This document shows, in pieces, positions 29,577 to 53,338 of a stretch of 64,000 nt of DNA (its first letter is position 1; every line of letters begins with the position of its first letter). Location of the stretch: assembly GCF_963422355.1 (NCBI RefSeq), contig NC_085096.1, positions 306,001 to 370,000 on the forward strand, given 5' to 3'. This stretch comes from Corticium candelabrum (taxonomy: Eukaryota > Porifera > Homoscleromorpha > Homosclerophorida > Plakinidae). The notes below the pieces were generated by a model. That model did not search any database. It saw nothing but the letters and a program-made list of their open reading frames with translations, and was not told the DNA's origin. The translations under genes were made by a program, and so were the position numbers.

Positions 29577-32500
29577 CATGAACAGATATCAGTCGGGCAG
29601 ACAAAGAACGATAAATATTCAGCTAGACACAATAGCAGACAAGATTGACAACAAGACCTTGTTTTAATTTGTTGTTGCTGTTGTATGTTCAGATGTCTGA
29701 AGGTGTTGATTCTAACGTTTTGTCTGAGGTCCACATAAATCTTATTAAGTACAGCTGACCCAGTCACTTAACATGGTTGTTTTCTGTCTACAGGCTGAAG
29801 AAATTGCTGAACAAGCAGCAGAAGAATTAGTTGCAGAGGTGGAAGGAGGTGAAATGACAGAAGAAGAGGTACTGTGAATTGCATGCTACATCATTTGATG
29901 ATATTTGTAAGTCATCGTTTGTTAGGCTGAAAGAGAGGTAGGAAAGGTTGCCAAGGAGCTGTCTGAAGTTGGCGCTGGGGATGAGGAAGAGATTGGTGAA
30001 GCCATCAGAGGAGCAGTAGAGGAAACGGTTAGCTTGCTGTCTCTCTAACTGTGGCTATGTTTCTTAGCTTCTATCTGTAGTTGTCATTCAGTCCATGTTT
30101 GTTTGTCAGTTTGTCTCTCGCCTTGTCTTGCATATCTTATTTTTATTTGCATCATTTTTTCATTAACCTTTTTACTACTTGCAGCTTAGGGAAGATGCCG
30201 AGTCAATGGCAGATGAAGAATCAGAAGTACGTGTATAAATCATATGTTGTTACCTTGAGTGAATACAATATTCTGTTTGATTACGAATCAACAGGAAACG
30301 GAAGAACAAGTGGGAGTCGATTCACCTAAAGGGGAAGACATAGGAAACTCTGACGTTGACAACTTGATGGAAGAGGTACGTGTGCTAGCTGCTAGTCTGT
30401 TGGAGTGATGCATGTCTCAATACATTAGTCTATTGATTGGGACTGTCAGGGTTGTTAACTTGACATATACAATAGATATGTGTTTGTCATGACTAGGTTG
30501 CTCGATTGGAACAGCGAGTAGGAGATCTGGAAGAGGAAGGTATGCTTTTAATTTACCATGTGAATCTGTCTCGTTCCATTCAAATGTTACATTTTGTTTT
30601 TAGCTCGGGAAGCAGTTGATGCAGATTCACAAGAACCGTCTGATGACCAGATTATGCCGGAAGATGAAGGTACGCTTTCCTCTTCCTGCTGTGTCATGCA
30701 GCAATTGTGTCACATGTAACTCTTAATTGTTATTCAGGCGAAGAAGAAATCAATGAAGATGAAGATGTACCAGAGCAACAAGAAGATGATACAATGCTGC
30801 CAGAAGAAGAGGAAGAAGAAGAAGACGTTAGTCTGTTTATTTGATTGCCTGTTTGCCAGTATATACTGGTTGTAGATGGTTACAATGACCTATATGATAT
30901 ATTTGTAGATGCTTGCAGACATCGAGGAAACTACAGCAAGACTTTTCGAAGATGACGAGAGGGCACAGTCAGTAGCTGCTAGACTAAAGCAACGTGTCAG
31001 TGAGGACATGCAAGTAAGATTGATGTTGTCTTGCAGCTGTTTGGTTGTGTGTCTGTCTGCTAATTTCACTCTCCGACTGTGTGTGTTTACAGTTGTTTGT
31101 GTGTTTTGTAGTAATTGGTTGTTTGTAACACATACTTATCTACACTCATGCTAGTCGATAGTCTGTTGTCGATGTCATGGTCAGATGCATTAATTGTTAA
31201 TTTGCTGTTGCATTAGACATACTTGAGAGACGTAGAAGATCTTACCCGAGAACTCGTGGATGAAGTTGCCTCAGGAAAAATGACTGAGGAAGAGGTACAC
31301 ACTTAGAATCTCAGTAGCATAACATTAATGTGGCATTATTGTTGCTCTTACATTTGATTGCTTGAAATCCTTGTTAACTGTGTTTTCTACTGCAGGCTTT
31401 AAATGAGATGCGTGATTCTGCAGCTTTCGGATATCTTGCAGGAGATGAAGCATCTACATTTATTGACATGCTAGAACGAAGATTTAGAGAAGCAGTTCAG
31501 CAACAACAGGAAGGTGAAAATGCATTGGATACTGAAACAGACAGTGAAGTAATAGACTCAGAAGAAGATGAGGAAGGAGAGATTGAGGAAGAAATAGTAG
31601 AAGAAGCAGAAGAAGAACAGGCTATGGAAGAGGAAGCAGAAGATGAGGAAACTGTAACAGAAGAGGAGGAAACTGTAACAGAAGAGGAAGCAGAAGAGGC
31701 CATGGAGGAGGCAGCAGAGGATGAGGAAACTGTAACAGAAGAGGAAGCAGAGCAGGCCATGGAGGAGGAAGCAGAAGAGGAAACTGTAACAGAAGAGGAA
31801 GCAGAAGAGGCCATAGAGGAGGCAGCAGAGGATGAGGCAACTGTAACAGAAGAGGAAGCAGAGCAGGCCATGGAGGAGGAAGCAGAAGAGGAAACTGTAA
31901 CAGAAGAGGAAGCAGAAGAGGCCATGGAGGAGGAAACAGAAGAGGAAACTGTAACAGAAGAGGAAGCAGAGCAGGCCATGGAGGAGGAAGCAGCAGAGGA
32001 AGAGGAAGAGGCTATGGATGAAGAAGCTCAACCAGACACGGTACAGTCTTTGACAGATTCATGATGAGTGAATAAGACCAATCAGATAAAAGGACAGATT
32101 CACGATGAGTGCATGAGACCAATTAGATAAAAGGACGCAACAGCTATATATAATCAGCATGCAAACACAGAGACAGAGCAACAGACTGACACACTTTAGT
32201 CAATCATGTTTCTTACATTTAGGCCGAATCTGATGAAGAGACTGCAGATGAAGATGAGAGTGAGGTGAGAACATCTGCCTCATACATGCTGCTTTTCATT
32301 GGATTTAATTACTTTGTTGTCTATAAAGGAGGAAGAAATTATTAATCAAGGGATTGAGGAGATCGAGGAAGGTCTAAGAAATGGAGAGTTGACAAAAGAA
32401 TCGGTAAGACAGTAGAATTAAAATTTATAGCAATCAGTACTGCCATTCACTATACCGGAGCATGTCGTTGGTATTACCGGATATGTGTACAATGGTAGTC

Positions 32501-33285
32501 ATCGTTGTGTTGTGCTGTAGGCTGAAGAAATAGCAGAAGATACTGCACGAGAGATTGTAGATGATGTGGAGGAGCAAGAGCAGCTGACAGAGGCCATTGA
32601 AGATGCAGTTGAGGAAGACCTGGTTGAGGAGGCTGAGGAGGAAGAAGAAGCAACAAATGATGAAAGGGTAAGGCATACATAGATAAACAGATCACAGAAA
32701 ACACGGACACGAACACGGACAGACAGAGACAGACAGACAGACAGACAGAGGACAAATGAACAAACTGACAGACAGACAGACAGACAGAGGACAAATGAAC
32801 AAACTGACAGACAGAGAAAGACAGACAGACACACAGACTCTGTTCCAGACAGATTCTCAAAGCGAGACAGACAGAGACAGCCAGCCAACCAGACAGACAG
32901 AGGACAAATGAACAAACAGACAGACAGAGGACAAATGAACAAACAGACAGACAAACTGACAGACAGATACAGACACAGACACACAGACTCTGTTTCAGAC
33001 AGATTCTCAAAGTGAGACAACAGATTCAAGCGAGACAAGACAGCAATAAACACCTTTTTCCTCACATACACTTTGTTTTCACAGTACCAAGAAATTGGTG
33101 AGAGCCCGGATACAACAAATGAACGTGAAACTGACGAGGAACCAGTTGAGGATGATCTGGCAGAGCAAGAGCGCGGTGAAGCAGCTGAACAGGAGTCCGA
33201 GGTAAGTCAACCATCTGACATCCAAGACACAAGGGTGTTGCTCACAGTTGGTCGTTTGTATTGGCAGGATCTGATGGATCGCTGA
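26088..33285 (+). CDS. Secreted acidic Glu-rich protein 1, 25 exons, predicted 787 aa
   Basis: Exons: 26088-26151, 26436-26479, 26694-26726, 26793-26852, 27306-27395, 27468-27512, 27576-27620, 28985-29029, 29220-29396, 29693-29728, 29794-29868, 29926-30027, 30185-30226, 30295-30375, 30497-30539, 30604-30669, 30738-30826, 30909-31013, 31217-31294, 31396-32040, 32223-32264, 32329-32403, 32521-32667, 33085-33201, 33268-33285. The frame stays open throughout and nearly all introns are phase 0. The first exon encodes a signal peptide (MKTVCTFLAILGLFVLALSAP), so the protein should enter the secretory path. The rest is dominated by Glu, with Ala, Asp, Thr and Gln; no Cys after the signal. The largest exon (31396-32040) carries TVTEEEAE repeats. 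The charge suggests cation binding or extended helices. I do not recognise the family. Some small exons could be skipped or missed. Confidence 0.8.
28546..28727. repeat. (CA)n-(CACAC)n-(CT)n-(CA)n compound microsatellite
   Basis: In acidic-1 intron 7. Two CA arrays flank a short CACAC run, CpG-bearing GCGCGCGAG and a CT array. Confidence 0.95.
32700..33010. repeat. (CAGA)n array with ~140 bp internal duplication
   Basis: In the intron 32668-33084. The words actctgtt(c/t)cagacagattctcaaag and ggacaaatgaacaaac recur, so the array holds a higher-order duplication. Confidence 0.85.
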
Positions 33286-34668
33286 TGATATGAGCGTCCC
33301 AAAACGTCGTTCGTCCTAAATAATTATTTACTGATAATGCGTGTTTTAGTGTTGATTTGTACGAGACATTTTACTCTCATGAATTAGAGCTGTGAATTAA
33401 TCTTTGAATGAATCATGACGTGTGTGTCTGTGTGCGGCTGCGCGGATGTCATTTAGTGAGAACCCGTATGTCCCGAGTTCAGACCTTGCCAAATTATCCA
33501 GATAGGTGTAGGTGTTCTACTACCTGACAATTTGAGGTAGTTGCTAAAAACACATAAAATTCAAACAACTTGTTCCGTATGTAGGATTTGTTACACTTAG
33601 ATAACAGAAGACCTCTAACTTAATTAATTAAATAATTAATTAACAAGAAAGTGTTGTGCAGACCTTTCTAGGTAACACTCACACGTAGATACGTATACGC
33701 GTCTGACTAAAATTTTAGAGTAAAGTTTGTTCAAACACCCAGCAGATATCTGGAACACGTGAGTCGGAGTAGAACAATTTCATTTTAAATTTTGGCATGT
33801 AACGAGATGGTCAGTAGCAAATCCAGTTGTCGACTAGGTCACATGATCATGCACTGGGAATAGCGCATAATTCCCGGATGGGTTGAATAAATCTTATGAC
33901 ACTCTTTCGGGTATCAAGAGCAGTAGCCTTCGGTGACCTCATCACAATATGTTGCAAACAAAGACGGTGTACAGTGTATTCACAACCAGCTACCAGCTAA
34001 TTAAACACTCCAGAGCCTGCATTAATTAATGCAGCTTTACTGATCTAGAGATATCCTGAGTATGAAGTGAGCATGCGTGTATCATTAATTAACTTTACTA
34101 GTTTTACAGTTTCCGTAGGCGCCTCTGTTACTCAAACACGTCCAACCAAGTTTTCAGACCGTCTACTGAAACGCCGAGTCCTAGCTAGACAATACGTATT
34201 TGTTGAAACCCTAGCTGTCATGGAAGTAAACATGCAAACTTCCTAGTAGTTTAGATTACATCTATAGGCCTGGTATAGGTACAGTAGTCGTCGTTTTGCG
34301 ATCATAATCAAGGCAATTGAAATATACAGTCTAGGTATGCACTCAGTTCCGTTGTAACGACAGTGGTATGGTATTTACTGACATAGAAATTGATATCAGC
34401 AAACATTGACTATCAACAGTGTTAGATGCAGCACAGTGTAGTAAAGGATCATAGTGTAGGTGGCATTCAACTTCTGAAGGTGCTCTAATCCCTAGCTACA
34501 ATACAAAAGGATGGGGCGACGGAAGTTCATGAAGCTTTTTCGTCAACGTTTGGTCACTTACACGAATCGTTCGTAGACTCATCTGTAGTCGGACACGGAA
34601 ACGATTTTTTGAAGTAGGTCTTCTAGATAATGAAACGTGGTCGTGGGGAGGAGAAATTTGAGGTTCGT

Positions 34669-34754
<86 letters not shown>

Positions 34755-34868
34755 GCAACACAAAGCAACTACCTGGGCATCCAAGCCTATGTCTGTTCTC
34801 GTCGCTACTGTAGTGTTGCAGTGCGTATAATGACGCAGAGTACCCTAAAGAAGTTCTTCTCTGTTCAT
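33286..34868. other. Intergenic stretch with a (CA)n array
   Basis: No gene recognised. A (CA)n array at 34674-34753 is preceded by a ~45 bp segment (34630-34675) that is the reverse complement of 5140-5185. The word taaacactccagagcctgca at 34000-34020 recurs at 37089-37108, hinting at another dispersed repeat. Confidence 0.6.
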
Positions 34869-34877
34869 GGGTGTTGC

Positions 34878-35593
34878 TAGCCTCGTACCCAGGCCCTCTT
34901 GCGCGCCCGGAGAAGAGGGCCTGGTACACGTTGTATTCGCATGCGCGCATAAATTAGAAGGAAATCGTGGTAATACATGCACGCATGCGAAACCGACATT
35001 GTTTAGAATCTCGAGCCGATAATGTCGCGCGCAGTGAGACCTAATTTGGCAAATGGTGGATGAAGGCAGAGCTTCTGGTTTTGATATGGTGTTGCACTAC
35101 GCTCTAGGCAAGCTTAGGCTGTGTAATGTAGAGCTGAAGGAGCAGCAGCGTGTTGTCGTAGAACACATCTACAACGGAAACGACGTCTGCAGCTGGCTTC
35201 CTACAGGATACGGTAAATCGCTGTGCTATCAACATACACCGTATAGGGTTGACTGTAAGCTAGAGAAATGTGGTGAAGAAGATTGTGGATATGTCGTCAT
35301 TGTCGCGATCGTGTCTCCTCTAGTATTGCTGATGATAGAACAAGTCAAAGATTACGCGAACTCGGAGTTTCACTTGACCTTGGGTCTAGATCTAGGGCTT
35401 CATCACTACTGAACACGGAAGCTGTTTCACTGTCGATTGCGCGCGACATTATCGGCTCGAGATTCTAAACAACGTTGGTTCCGCATGCGTGCATATATTA
35501 CCACGATTTCCTTCTAATTTATGCGCGCATGCGAATACAACGTGTACCAGGCCCTCTTCTCAGGGCGCGCAAGAGGGCCTGGGTACGAGGCTA
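34878..35593. mobile_element. Long-TIR DNA element 1 carrying a RecQ-like helicase fragment
   Basis: 716 bp bounded by inverted repeats 34878-35033 and 35438-35593 (156 bp each, about 95% alike by eye). Flanked by the direct repeat GGGTGTTGC (34869-34877 and 35594-35602), a 9 bp target duplication. Both ends start TAGCCTCG. Inside each TIR a 12-bp-arm hairpin (CCAGGCCCTCTT with AAGAGGGCCTGG) lies ~12 bp from the tip. An 8-9 bp duplication and long TIRs fit Mutator-like elements best; hAT and P are alternatives. Confidence 0.85.
35053..35412 (+). pseudogene. Truncated RecQ-like helicase N-terminal part
   Basis: 119 codons from an ATG. LKEQQRVVVEHI resembles the Q-motif region, WLPTGYGKSLCYQ is a Walker A (motif I) of RecQ type, and VVIVAIVSPLVLLMIEQV fits motif Ia. 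The frame is lost after about 35370, and the DEAH box and later motifs are absent. It lies wholly between the two TIRs of element 1. Confidence 0.75.
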
Positions 35594-35602
35594 GGGTGTT
35601 GC

Positions 35603-36217
35603 TAGCCTCGAACTTCCAGACCAGAGAGCGCGCGAAGCGCGCGAACTCCAGTCTGGACCAAGTCGATATTAAAATGATTTCGGAAATAGTCCTTCTAAGC
35701 CAATCAGCTTTTACAACCCGAATCTCGGTTGTAAATTCTGATTGGCTTAGCAATAATTGGTTATACTAAGCGCACTAGCACTGATTGCGCGCGTGTGAAA
35801 TCCTCGTGGGCGGCTAAGTGCACGCCAGAACACTCTGCACGCACACATCTTAGTTTTAGTTTCAGCTTCAGTTCTTCGATATTTTCAAGCTTGCGGTGAG
35901 AGGACATGCACAGCAGCGTCGCTAGACATCACCTTTGACGACTGGTCGAGCGGTTAGACTAGCTAGCGGTCTGCCGAAGAATCAAAGAGTCCTCGTTTCA
36001 TGCCGTCTACCAACATATCGCCGCAAACACGGCAGACGTCTCTTCTTTGTTCGTGAGATCTCATGGCATTTACAAATGATATATTGATCTAGGTAAAACG
36101 ATCCTACGCTGGTAGACACCATTTAGCATCGCTATTGATAAATACTTCCGAAATCATTTTAGTATCGACTTGGTCCAGACTAAATTTCGCGCTCTCTCGT
36201 CTGGAAATTCGAGGCTA
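35603..36217. mobile_element. Long-TIR DNA element 2, non-coding
   Basis: 615 bp, TIRs of about 80-90 bp (35603-35692 and 36140-36217), both starting TAGCCTCGAA. The left TIR has an extra GCGCGCGAAGCGCGCG segment. Flanked by GGTGTTGC at 35595-35602 and 36219-36226, the same word as around element 1. Near each tip CCAGAC pairs with GTCTGG. An internal palindrome (CTAAGCCAATCAG / CTGATTGGCTTAG, 35697-35750) lies near the left end. No coding capacity. Confidence 0.85.
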
Positions 36218-36226
36218 AGGTGTTGC

Positions 36227-47581
<11,355 letters not shown>

Positions 47582-47871
47582 TTGGCTGGTGTGCCCTAAT
47601 TGGCAGGTATAAATTGCTTTAATTAATTTGAGGCAGTTGAACAGACAACGACAGACAATTGACGTGAATAGAAATGCTTGAGATGAGGATAGAAGAAAGG
47701 CAGAAGTCACACTTGGAAAGCAGATGACATTGACTGTAGATATACTTTTACATCATATGATTGTGGCTTACTGTACAGCCTTGCAGTCCCAGACCTTGGT
47801 GTTTGTATTTAGAAATTGATATTTGATTCTAACTCTTAACTAAATGTTTGTCTATCTCAGGGAGTTGTGTC

Positions 47872-47916
<45 letters not shown>

Positions 47917-47922
47917 ATGTGT
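47582..47922. other. Acidic-2 3' flank
   Basis: Probable 3' UTR and flank with a (TG)n array at 47876-47915 abutting the SINE. No gene seen. Confidence 0.5.
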
Positions 47923-48357
47923 GGGGCGCGGTGGAGCAGATGGTAGAGCATTGGTGAAGACATCCGGGATCTTGTATTCCATGATGAGGGTTGAAGGTTC
48001 GATCCTGGCGGAGGCGACACTGTCGCAGTTTCCTTGAGCGAGAAACTCACCCACACTTGCTTCTCTCGACTCAGGAGTATAAATGAGTACCTGGTCATTG
48101 GCTGGGGTGGACAAGACTGCTGGCTTGGCAGCAATATCATGCAGCAGACGGGTACGTGTGGGCCTTGGTGTCCAGTCCCAGAGCTGCGCCATTGTCAGTG
48201 CCCCTGGATGACTCTGGCCAAGCTCTAGGTGGATTGTAGCGCTGGCCCCAAGACTCCACGTAGCGCATGGAGGCCCTGTCTCTAGAGGCAGGGGATCTAT
48301 CTCTGCAACTGACCTCAGGTCGACGTTGAAAGACGTGGAGGGCTTAACATTTGTCCA

Positions 48358-48360
<3 letters not shown>
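47923..48360 (+). mobile_element. tRNA-headed SINE copy 2
   Basis: Plus-strand copy of the 15436-15874 element. Starts GGGGCGCGGTGGAGCAGATGG; an A-box-like region precedes TGGTAGAGCATTGG, and B-box GGTTCGATCC is at 47996-48005. The tRNA-like head is followed by a central block and a long body ending CATTTGTCCATTT. (TG)n arrays flank both ends (47876-47915 and 48361-48404). Confidence 0.85.
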
Positions 48361-48404
<44 letters not shown>

Positions 48405-48405
<1 letters not shown>

Positions 48406-49084
48406 AAGGGGTGTGTCCACATGTATAGTGACCTCATGACAAACAGCAACTTCTCACTTACTTACCTTTTGTCTAGAAATTCACTTGCTACTCTTTCCAT
48501 TAGGCTTTTGGTTTCAGGAAGAGCAGCAGTTCGAGTGTGTCAAGACATTGTTTTGTCATTAGAATAGAAAGTAGTTTTAGCTAAGTGTTGAGAGTTTTAA
48601 GCGTGATTATGATAGACTTTATGAAATTCTGATTAACTTAGAGCGTGTTGAAGTAAGTTGTGTTGAAGGTACGCAAGCCTCTCTACTATCTATGGCTTTC
48701 TACTAACTTGTGCACATACTGCTAGTCTTCGCGTACCCGTCACCACTGCACGTGAGGCGCGACGTAGACCGCCATTTAGTGGTAAATCTAGCTGAATATT
48801 TTAGTTACAAATGCTGTTCACACAAATCCTCCGTTTTCGGTAACGCACTCTAACTGGTGGTTGTCTAGCCGCGTAATGTATGTATGCATATGGCAGCTAA
48901 ACGTATTATGGTAGTTAATTAAAATGCGCTTGCGCACAGCTTTGGTTACCCGCCCATGACGCCTCTAGGTCCACTGTCATTTCAAACGCTATTTTATCAC
49001 GATATAATTACTTTGAAGTAAGATGTATCGCTAGGTAGTAGAATTAGAGCTCACCACGTGACTACATCAGCGCGAGCACACACA

Positions 49085-49170
<86 letters not shown>

Positions 49171-49848
49171 GATAAAACATTCAAAGTCATGAGTACTGTA
49201 CAACACAAAAACTGAGCACAACCCCGTAAGTCGTAACCCAAAGGCAGATATTCAGTCTCTCCCACGGGCATGTAGGCTGCCCTAAAATGTGCAACCCTTG
49301 CGCTCAATCTCTTAACTACGTGGTTAGCAATGGTGGATCTAGAATTTCTCAAACGGGGAACCCTTTAGGCTCCTAATATTTTGATAGTATGACGTCACAA
49401 AACAAAAATCATCATACAGTCTGCGCATGCTCACATGCCTCCTAACCATTTCTATTGACTACTTCTGGGTCGAAAACGAAGGGGACGTAAATGCTGCACA
49501 CCCTCTAGATCCGCCACTACGTTGTGTAGGCCTGTCTGCTACACAAAAGGCTAACATCCAACGTAGACTCATTGCTCAGCAACCTACACGTCACCAATTG
49601 GTCAAACAAGCTTCAAATGTATGGGCGGCCTCGGCTAGTCATCTGCATTCAGACTTGCTTCATTGCAACTAAAGGTTATTCGCTTACAACAGCAACAGTT
49701 AGTCACGCACAGTCAAAGTCCAATAGCGTCGCTTGGACACTGCGTCTAGATACTACGAACTAAACGTAAAACTACAAAGCGCCCCAAACCTTCCTTCAAG
49801 CGTCAGTAATAGCAAATCCATTCAACACGAGCGTCAGTTGGTATCATT
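48405..49848. other. Intergenic stretch with (CA)n array
   Basis: No gene recognised. (CA)n at 49078-49168. The remainder is unremarkable; it is the 3' flank of the minus-strand ankyrin gene. Confidence 0.55.
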
Positions 49849-51072
49849 TCATGCTTGTTCATGTTTTGTTTCCTCCACACGTCTCGTCATCATCGCTATC
49901 TGAGCCTCCAGTCGCGCTACCCTCTGTAATAGTCGATTCCTGTCGGTGTGCAAGGCGTTCGTTTGCACTAAAAGCTCGTCTACCAACTGCTCGGTCTCGC
50001 TCCGTCGTTCCCTCGGTCTCTGCACTGCAGGAAGAGAACGTCGACGCGCAACAACTGCCGGCGTCGTATCCCTAACTTGTTGTTCATTTCGCGCAGGTCT
50101 AGAGAGTGAACGACCTCTAGAGGTATCCACATACGGGATATGCGGAACAGTGTGCCTGTTCTCTTCCAGTTGCGCTACCTCCAGTGCGCTTAGCCCGCGT
50201 TTATTCCTCATTGACCAATCAGCTCCGTGCTCGCTCAGTAGACGGATACAGTCGACGCCCGAGTAAGTGGCTTGAGCGGCAAGCAAATGACAAGGAGTGT
50301 CTCCCTTTCTGTCCGCCACATTTACGTCTGCACTGTGGCTGAACAACACCTCACACATACGCCACGACCCGTACTGCATGCCGTAGATAATTGCCTCGTG
50401 GAGGGAAGTCCGTCCGTCGTTGTTACAAGCGTTTGTGTCGGCGCCATGAGCTACCAGCGTTCCCGCCGTTTCAATATGGCCGCGCCTAGACGCCAAATGA
50501 AGAGGCCGGTTACCGTCTTCGTCTTCTACGGCCACATTCGCATTGTAGGACAGTAGAGTTTTGCACAAGTAGGACGAGTCTTGCTCGAGGCCGGCTGCTG
50601 TGTGTAATGCCGTCTGTCCATTGCGGTTGACCGCATTGACGTTAGCTCCACACTCTAGCAACGTCTCAACCGTTAGAGGGTCGTTCTGGGCTGCGGCAAC
50701 GTGTAAAGCTCGATTGCTACCCGAGCCGGCCACGTCGATGTTGTCTGCTGTGATGAGGAGTTTGCATGTGGCTGGAGAGCAGTGATTGTAAGCAGCGAGT
50801 ATTAGAGGTGTGTTGCCTTGATGATCTCTGGCTGTCACATCAGCTCCTTGACTGACAAGAAGTTCGCAGACGTCCGTGTGGCCGCCTAGAGCTGCCTGGT
50901 GAAGCGGCTGGCGTCCGTGTTTGTCTCGCATGTTGATGCTCGCGTCTTGTTGTAGCAAAACCTCGCAAATAAGTAACCGTCCTTCTCTGGCTGCGTAGTG
51001 CAAGCCTGTTTCTTGACACTGCCCACCTATGCTGTTGACTTCACTCCACAGTTTGCTCGGATCAGATCCCAT
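49849..51072 (-). CDS. Ankyrin-repeat protein with C-terminal coiled coil, single exon, 407 aa
   Basis: From the ATG at 51072 to a TGA at 49849. Residues ~20-300 hold about eight ankyrin repeats (GLHYAAREG, QPLHQAALGGH, TPLILAAYNH, ALHVAAAQND, TALHTAAG, RPLHLASRRGH, SLHEAII, TPCHLLAAQ). Residues ~310-350 are Arg/Ser/Pro rich and basic. The last ~50 residues (SETEQLVDELLVQTNAL onward) have heptad leucines and look like a coiled coil. Style and repeat wording (DGQTxLHTAAG, ADVNVxD) resemble the Roco ankyrin array, so a shared origin is likely. No Roc or death domain follows downstream. GC content is higher than in the Roco gene. Role unknown; a scaffold is likely. Confidence 0.85.
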   Translation of the reverse strand: MGSDPSKLWSEVNSIGGQCQETGLHYAAREGRLLICEVLLQQDASINMRDKHGRQPLHQAALGGHTDVCELLVSQGADVTARDHQGNTPLILAAYNHCSPATCKLLITADNIDVAGSGSNRALHVAAAQNDPLTVETLLECGANVNAVNRNGQTALHTAAGLEQDSSYLCKTLLSYNANVAVEDEDGNRPLHLASRRGHIETAGTLVAHGADTNACNNDGRTSLHEAIIYGMQYGSWRMCEVLFSHSADVNVADRKGDTPCHLLAAQATYSGVDCIRLLSEHGADWSMRNKRGLSALEVAQLEENRHTVPHIPYVDTSRGRSLSRPARNEQQVRDTTPAVVARRRSLPAVQRPRERRSETEQLVDELLVQTNALHTDRNRLLQRVARLEAQIAMMTRRVEETKHEQA

Positions 51073-52845
51073 CTTATACAAACTGATCTTCTGATGATTA
51101 GTGTGGATGTTGCAGCTCTAGAAGTGGCGAAAGTTTGTCGTAAACAGACGACGACCAGACTGCACTCTTTGATCTCCAAACTCTTAATTCAAGCCGCTAT
51201 AGAGACCTAGAAGAAAGCGACGACAGTTTTACGGCTGAGAGTTGCCTAGCACAGGCAGAGTGCTCCTCAGCAAACTAGCAAAGTGTCGAACATGATCAAG
51301 CTGCGCGTTTGTGTACAGTAGCAAAAAATGCAAAACAATGGTGTTGGTTGAAAATGTCCCTTTAATTAAGGCTTTAACTATACCGGAGCATGTTACCTAC
51401 TAGATGGTGGGTCAAGCTCAACTCTTTAAAAATTGTGATGTTTCGACTATTTGGATGGTGAGACTTGCAGTTCAACGGAAACACCGCGCAAGAGAAGTCG
51501 TTTCCTTTCAATTAATTACATGGACTTCTCATAGATCTTTTCATTTCAGCTTTCACTCTCACACTGCACTGTATACCTCTCCTTCACTGTCCTTTCTTAC
51601 ATCGACTTCGCGCTCCCTCTACATGCACTCTCTATTTGCTAACACCGCCTACACATTTCTCAAACACTGACTTGATTACAGGTAAACACATGCAGTTTCA
51701 TGTAACTTCAGCTTCCTATTGCCATCAATAACCGCGTCTCAAAAGTTGAAAGCACTAACCAATATGTAGGCTTGCATGAGCTTGCAACAATAAGGCAGTT
51801 CGATCCCTACAAACAAACTTGTAACAACTGACGATTCAGCAATGCAAAATTCCAATCAAAGATTCCAACAACTACGTCATTGGACCACCAAAATTGAGGA
51901 AGTCACCTGCTGGGATTTACATTTATGAGACCTTGTAGATTGTCCTAAGGGCCACACCTACTAAACTATTGGGGCAATGGCCTCCCCAGCCCCTATTCAG
52001 CAACGTTACTGATTCCAATCGTTTCAGCAAAGACTCCAAGCAAGGACACACATAGCAATGACTGCATGTAACATGGCAGCTCTAGCAAAACAGTGCAATC
52101 TACTACAGACTTTCCTCACCAGTGCTACACGTTCTTTCAGTTCCTTCTTTCCCTTTGAGAGCTCAAGCTACCAGAGAGACAAAACCCAACCTGCGACGCG
52201 TACACAAGGCGGATATAAAGGCAGACTGACGCAACTCCCTTGAGCAACCAGCCTATATTTGTACTGTAGTCATGAGTTATGCTGCCCCATGCTTGAAACT
52301 AAAGGCGGCGCATACTCTTCGCACCAACCAGACAACAACAGCACACCCAAGTGTTCTATTTCTACCCCATTAAGTACGTTCGTACAGCTAGTTTACGGAG
52401 AAATTACACAGAAAGGGGTTGCCTCATATCCGTCGTTTCCTACACGCAACTTAGAGCCATGCATGGGCACCCATCCGTGTTGTCTAGTGTAGAAACAGTG
52501 AGGAAATATGACGCATCAACTCTCTCCACACCCTCACACATTATAAAATTCAACGCGAGAGAATGTCCCAAACTGGGCATTCCCCATGAGTTAGAAAGCG
52601 GCGACGTCTAGAAGCTGCAAATAAGACGGCGAACAATCAAAAGGTAATGTACGGGTAGTATAATGAGTGGCAAGCCCCTAGGGAGTGTAAATTGCTGGAA
52701 GATGGAGAGTAAAGTGATGAAGGTTGGACGCCATCCATACAGTCAGGGATGGGTAGTCACCGTCAACACGTGACTGCTGCTTACAGACGGTTATGAACGC
52801 GGACAAAACGACAGACAGAGAGACAAACAGACAAACACACACTCA

Positions 52846-52893
<48 letters not shown>

Positions 52894-52929
52894 TTTTCCC
52901 ATGATCACCATCTATTGCATTCTCATCAA
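51073..52929. other. Intergenic stretch between ankyrin gene and PRPF3
   Basis: No gene recognised; a (CA)n array at 52850-52892. The word actataccggagcatgt near 51370 also occurs at 32449, suggesting a short dispersed repeat. Confidence 0.5.
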
Positions 52930-53273
52930 CTACTCTTTATCATCCTCTTCTACAATTGAGCGACTGAGAGCAAGATCCCAGTAGTGTTCAACACCGTACT
53001 TCCTGAGATGGTCTCGAGCAAAAACCTCTGCAGCCACTTGCTTGATTTTCCAGTCAATAAAGCTGCGTTCTTTGTTTGTTCCCTGAGAGAGTAAAGATCA
53101 CGTAAAATTGTTGGTGGTCTTCATGGGAATTCACTTTGAGAGCGATGATGTGACTTAAGCTTACCTCCCATACAAGATCACATTTGTTCTCTTCACTGGA
53201 CTGTTTGTCGCTGTCTCGAGCACGACCTGTAGGAAAAGTCAAAGTAGTCTTAGCAATTGTGTAGATTAGCGAG

Positions 53274-53338
<65 letters not shown>

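Noticed and set aside
47923-48010. Possible functional tRNA gene
   Set aside because: A- and B-box words are present, but cloverleaf stems are poor and a long SINE body follows; a second copy has the same body.
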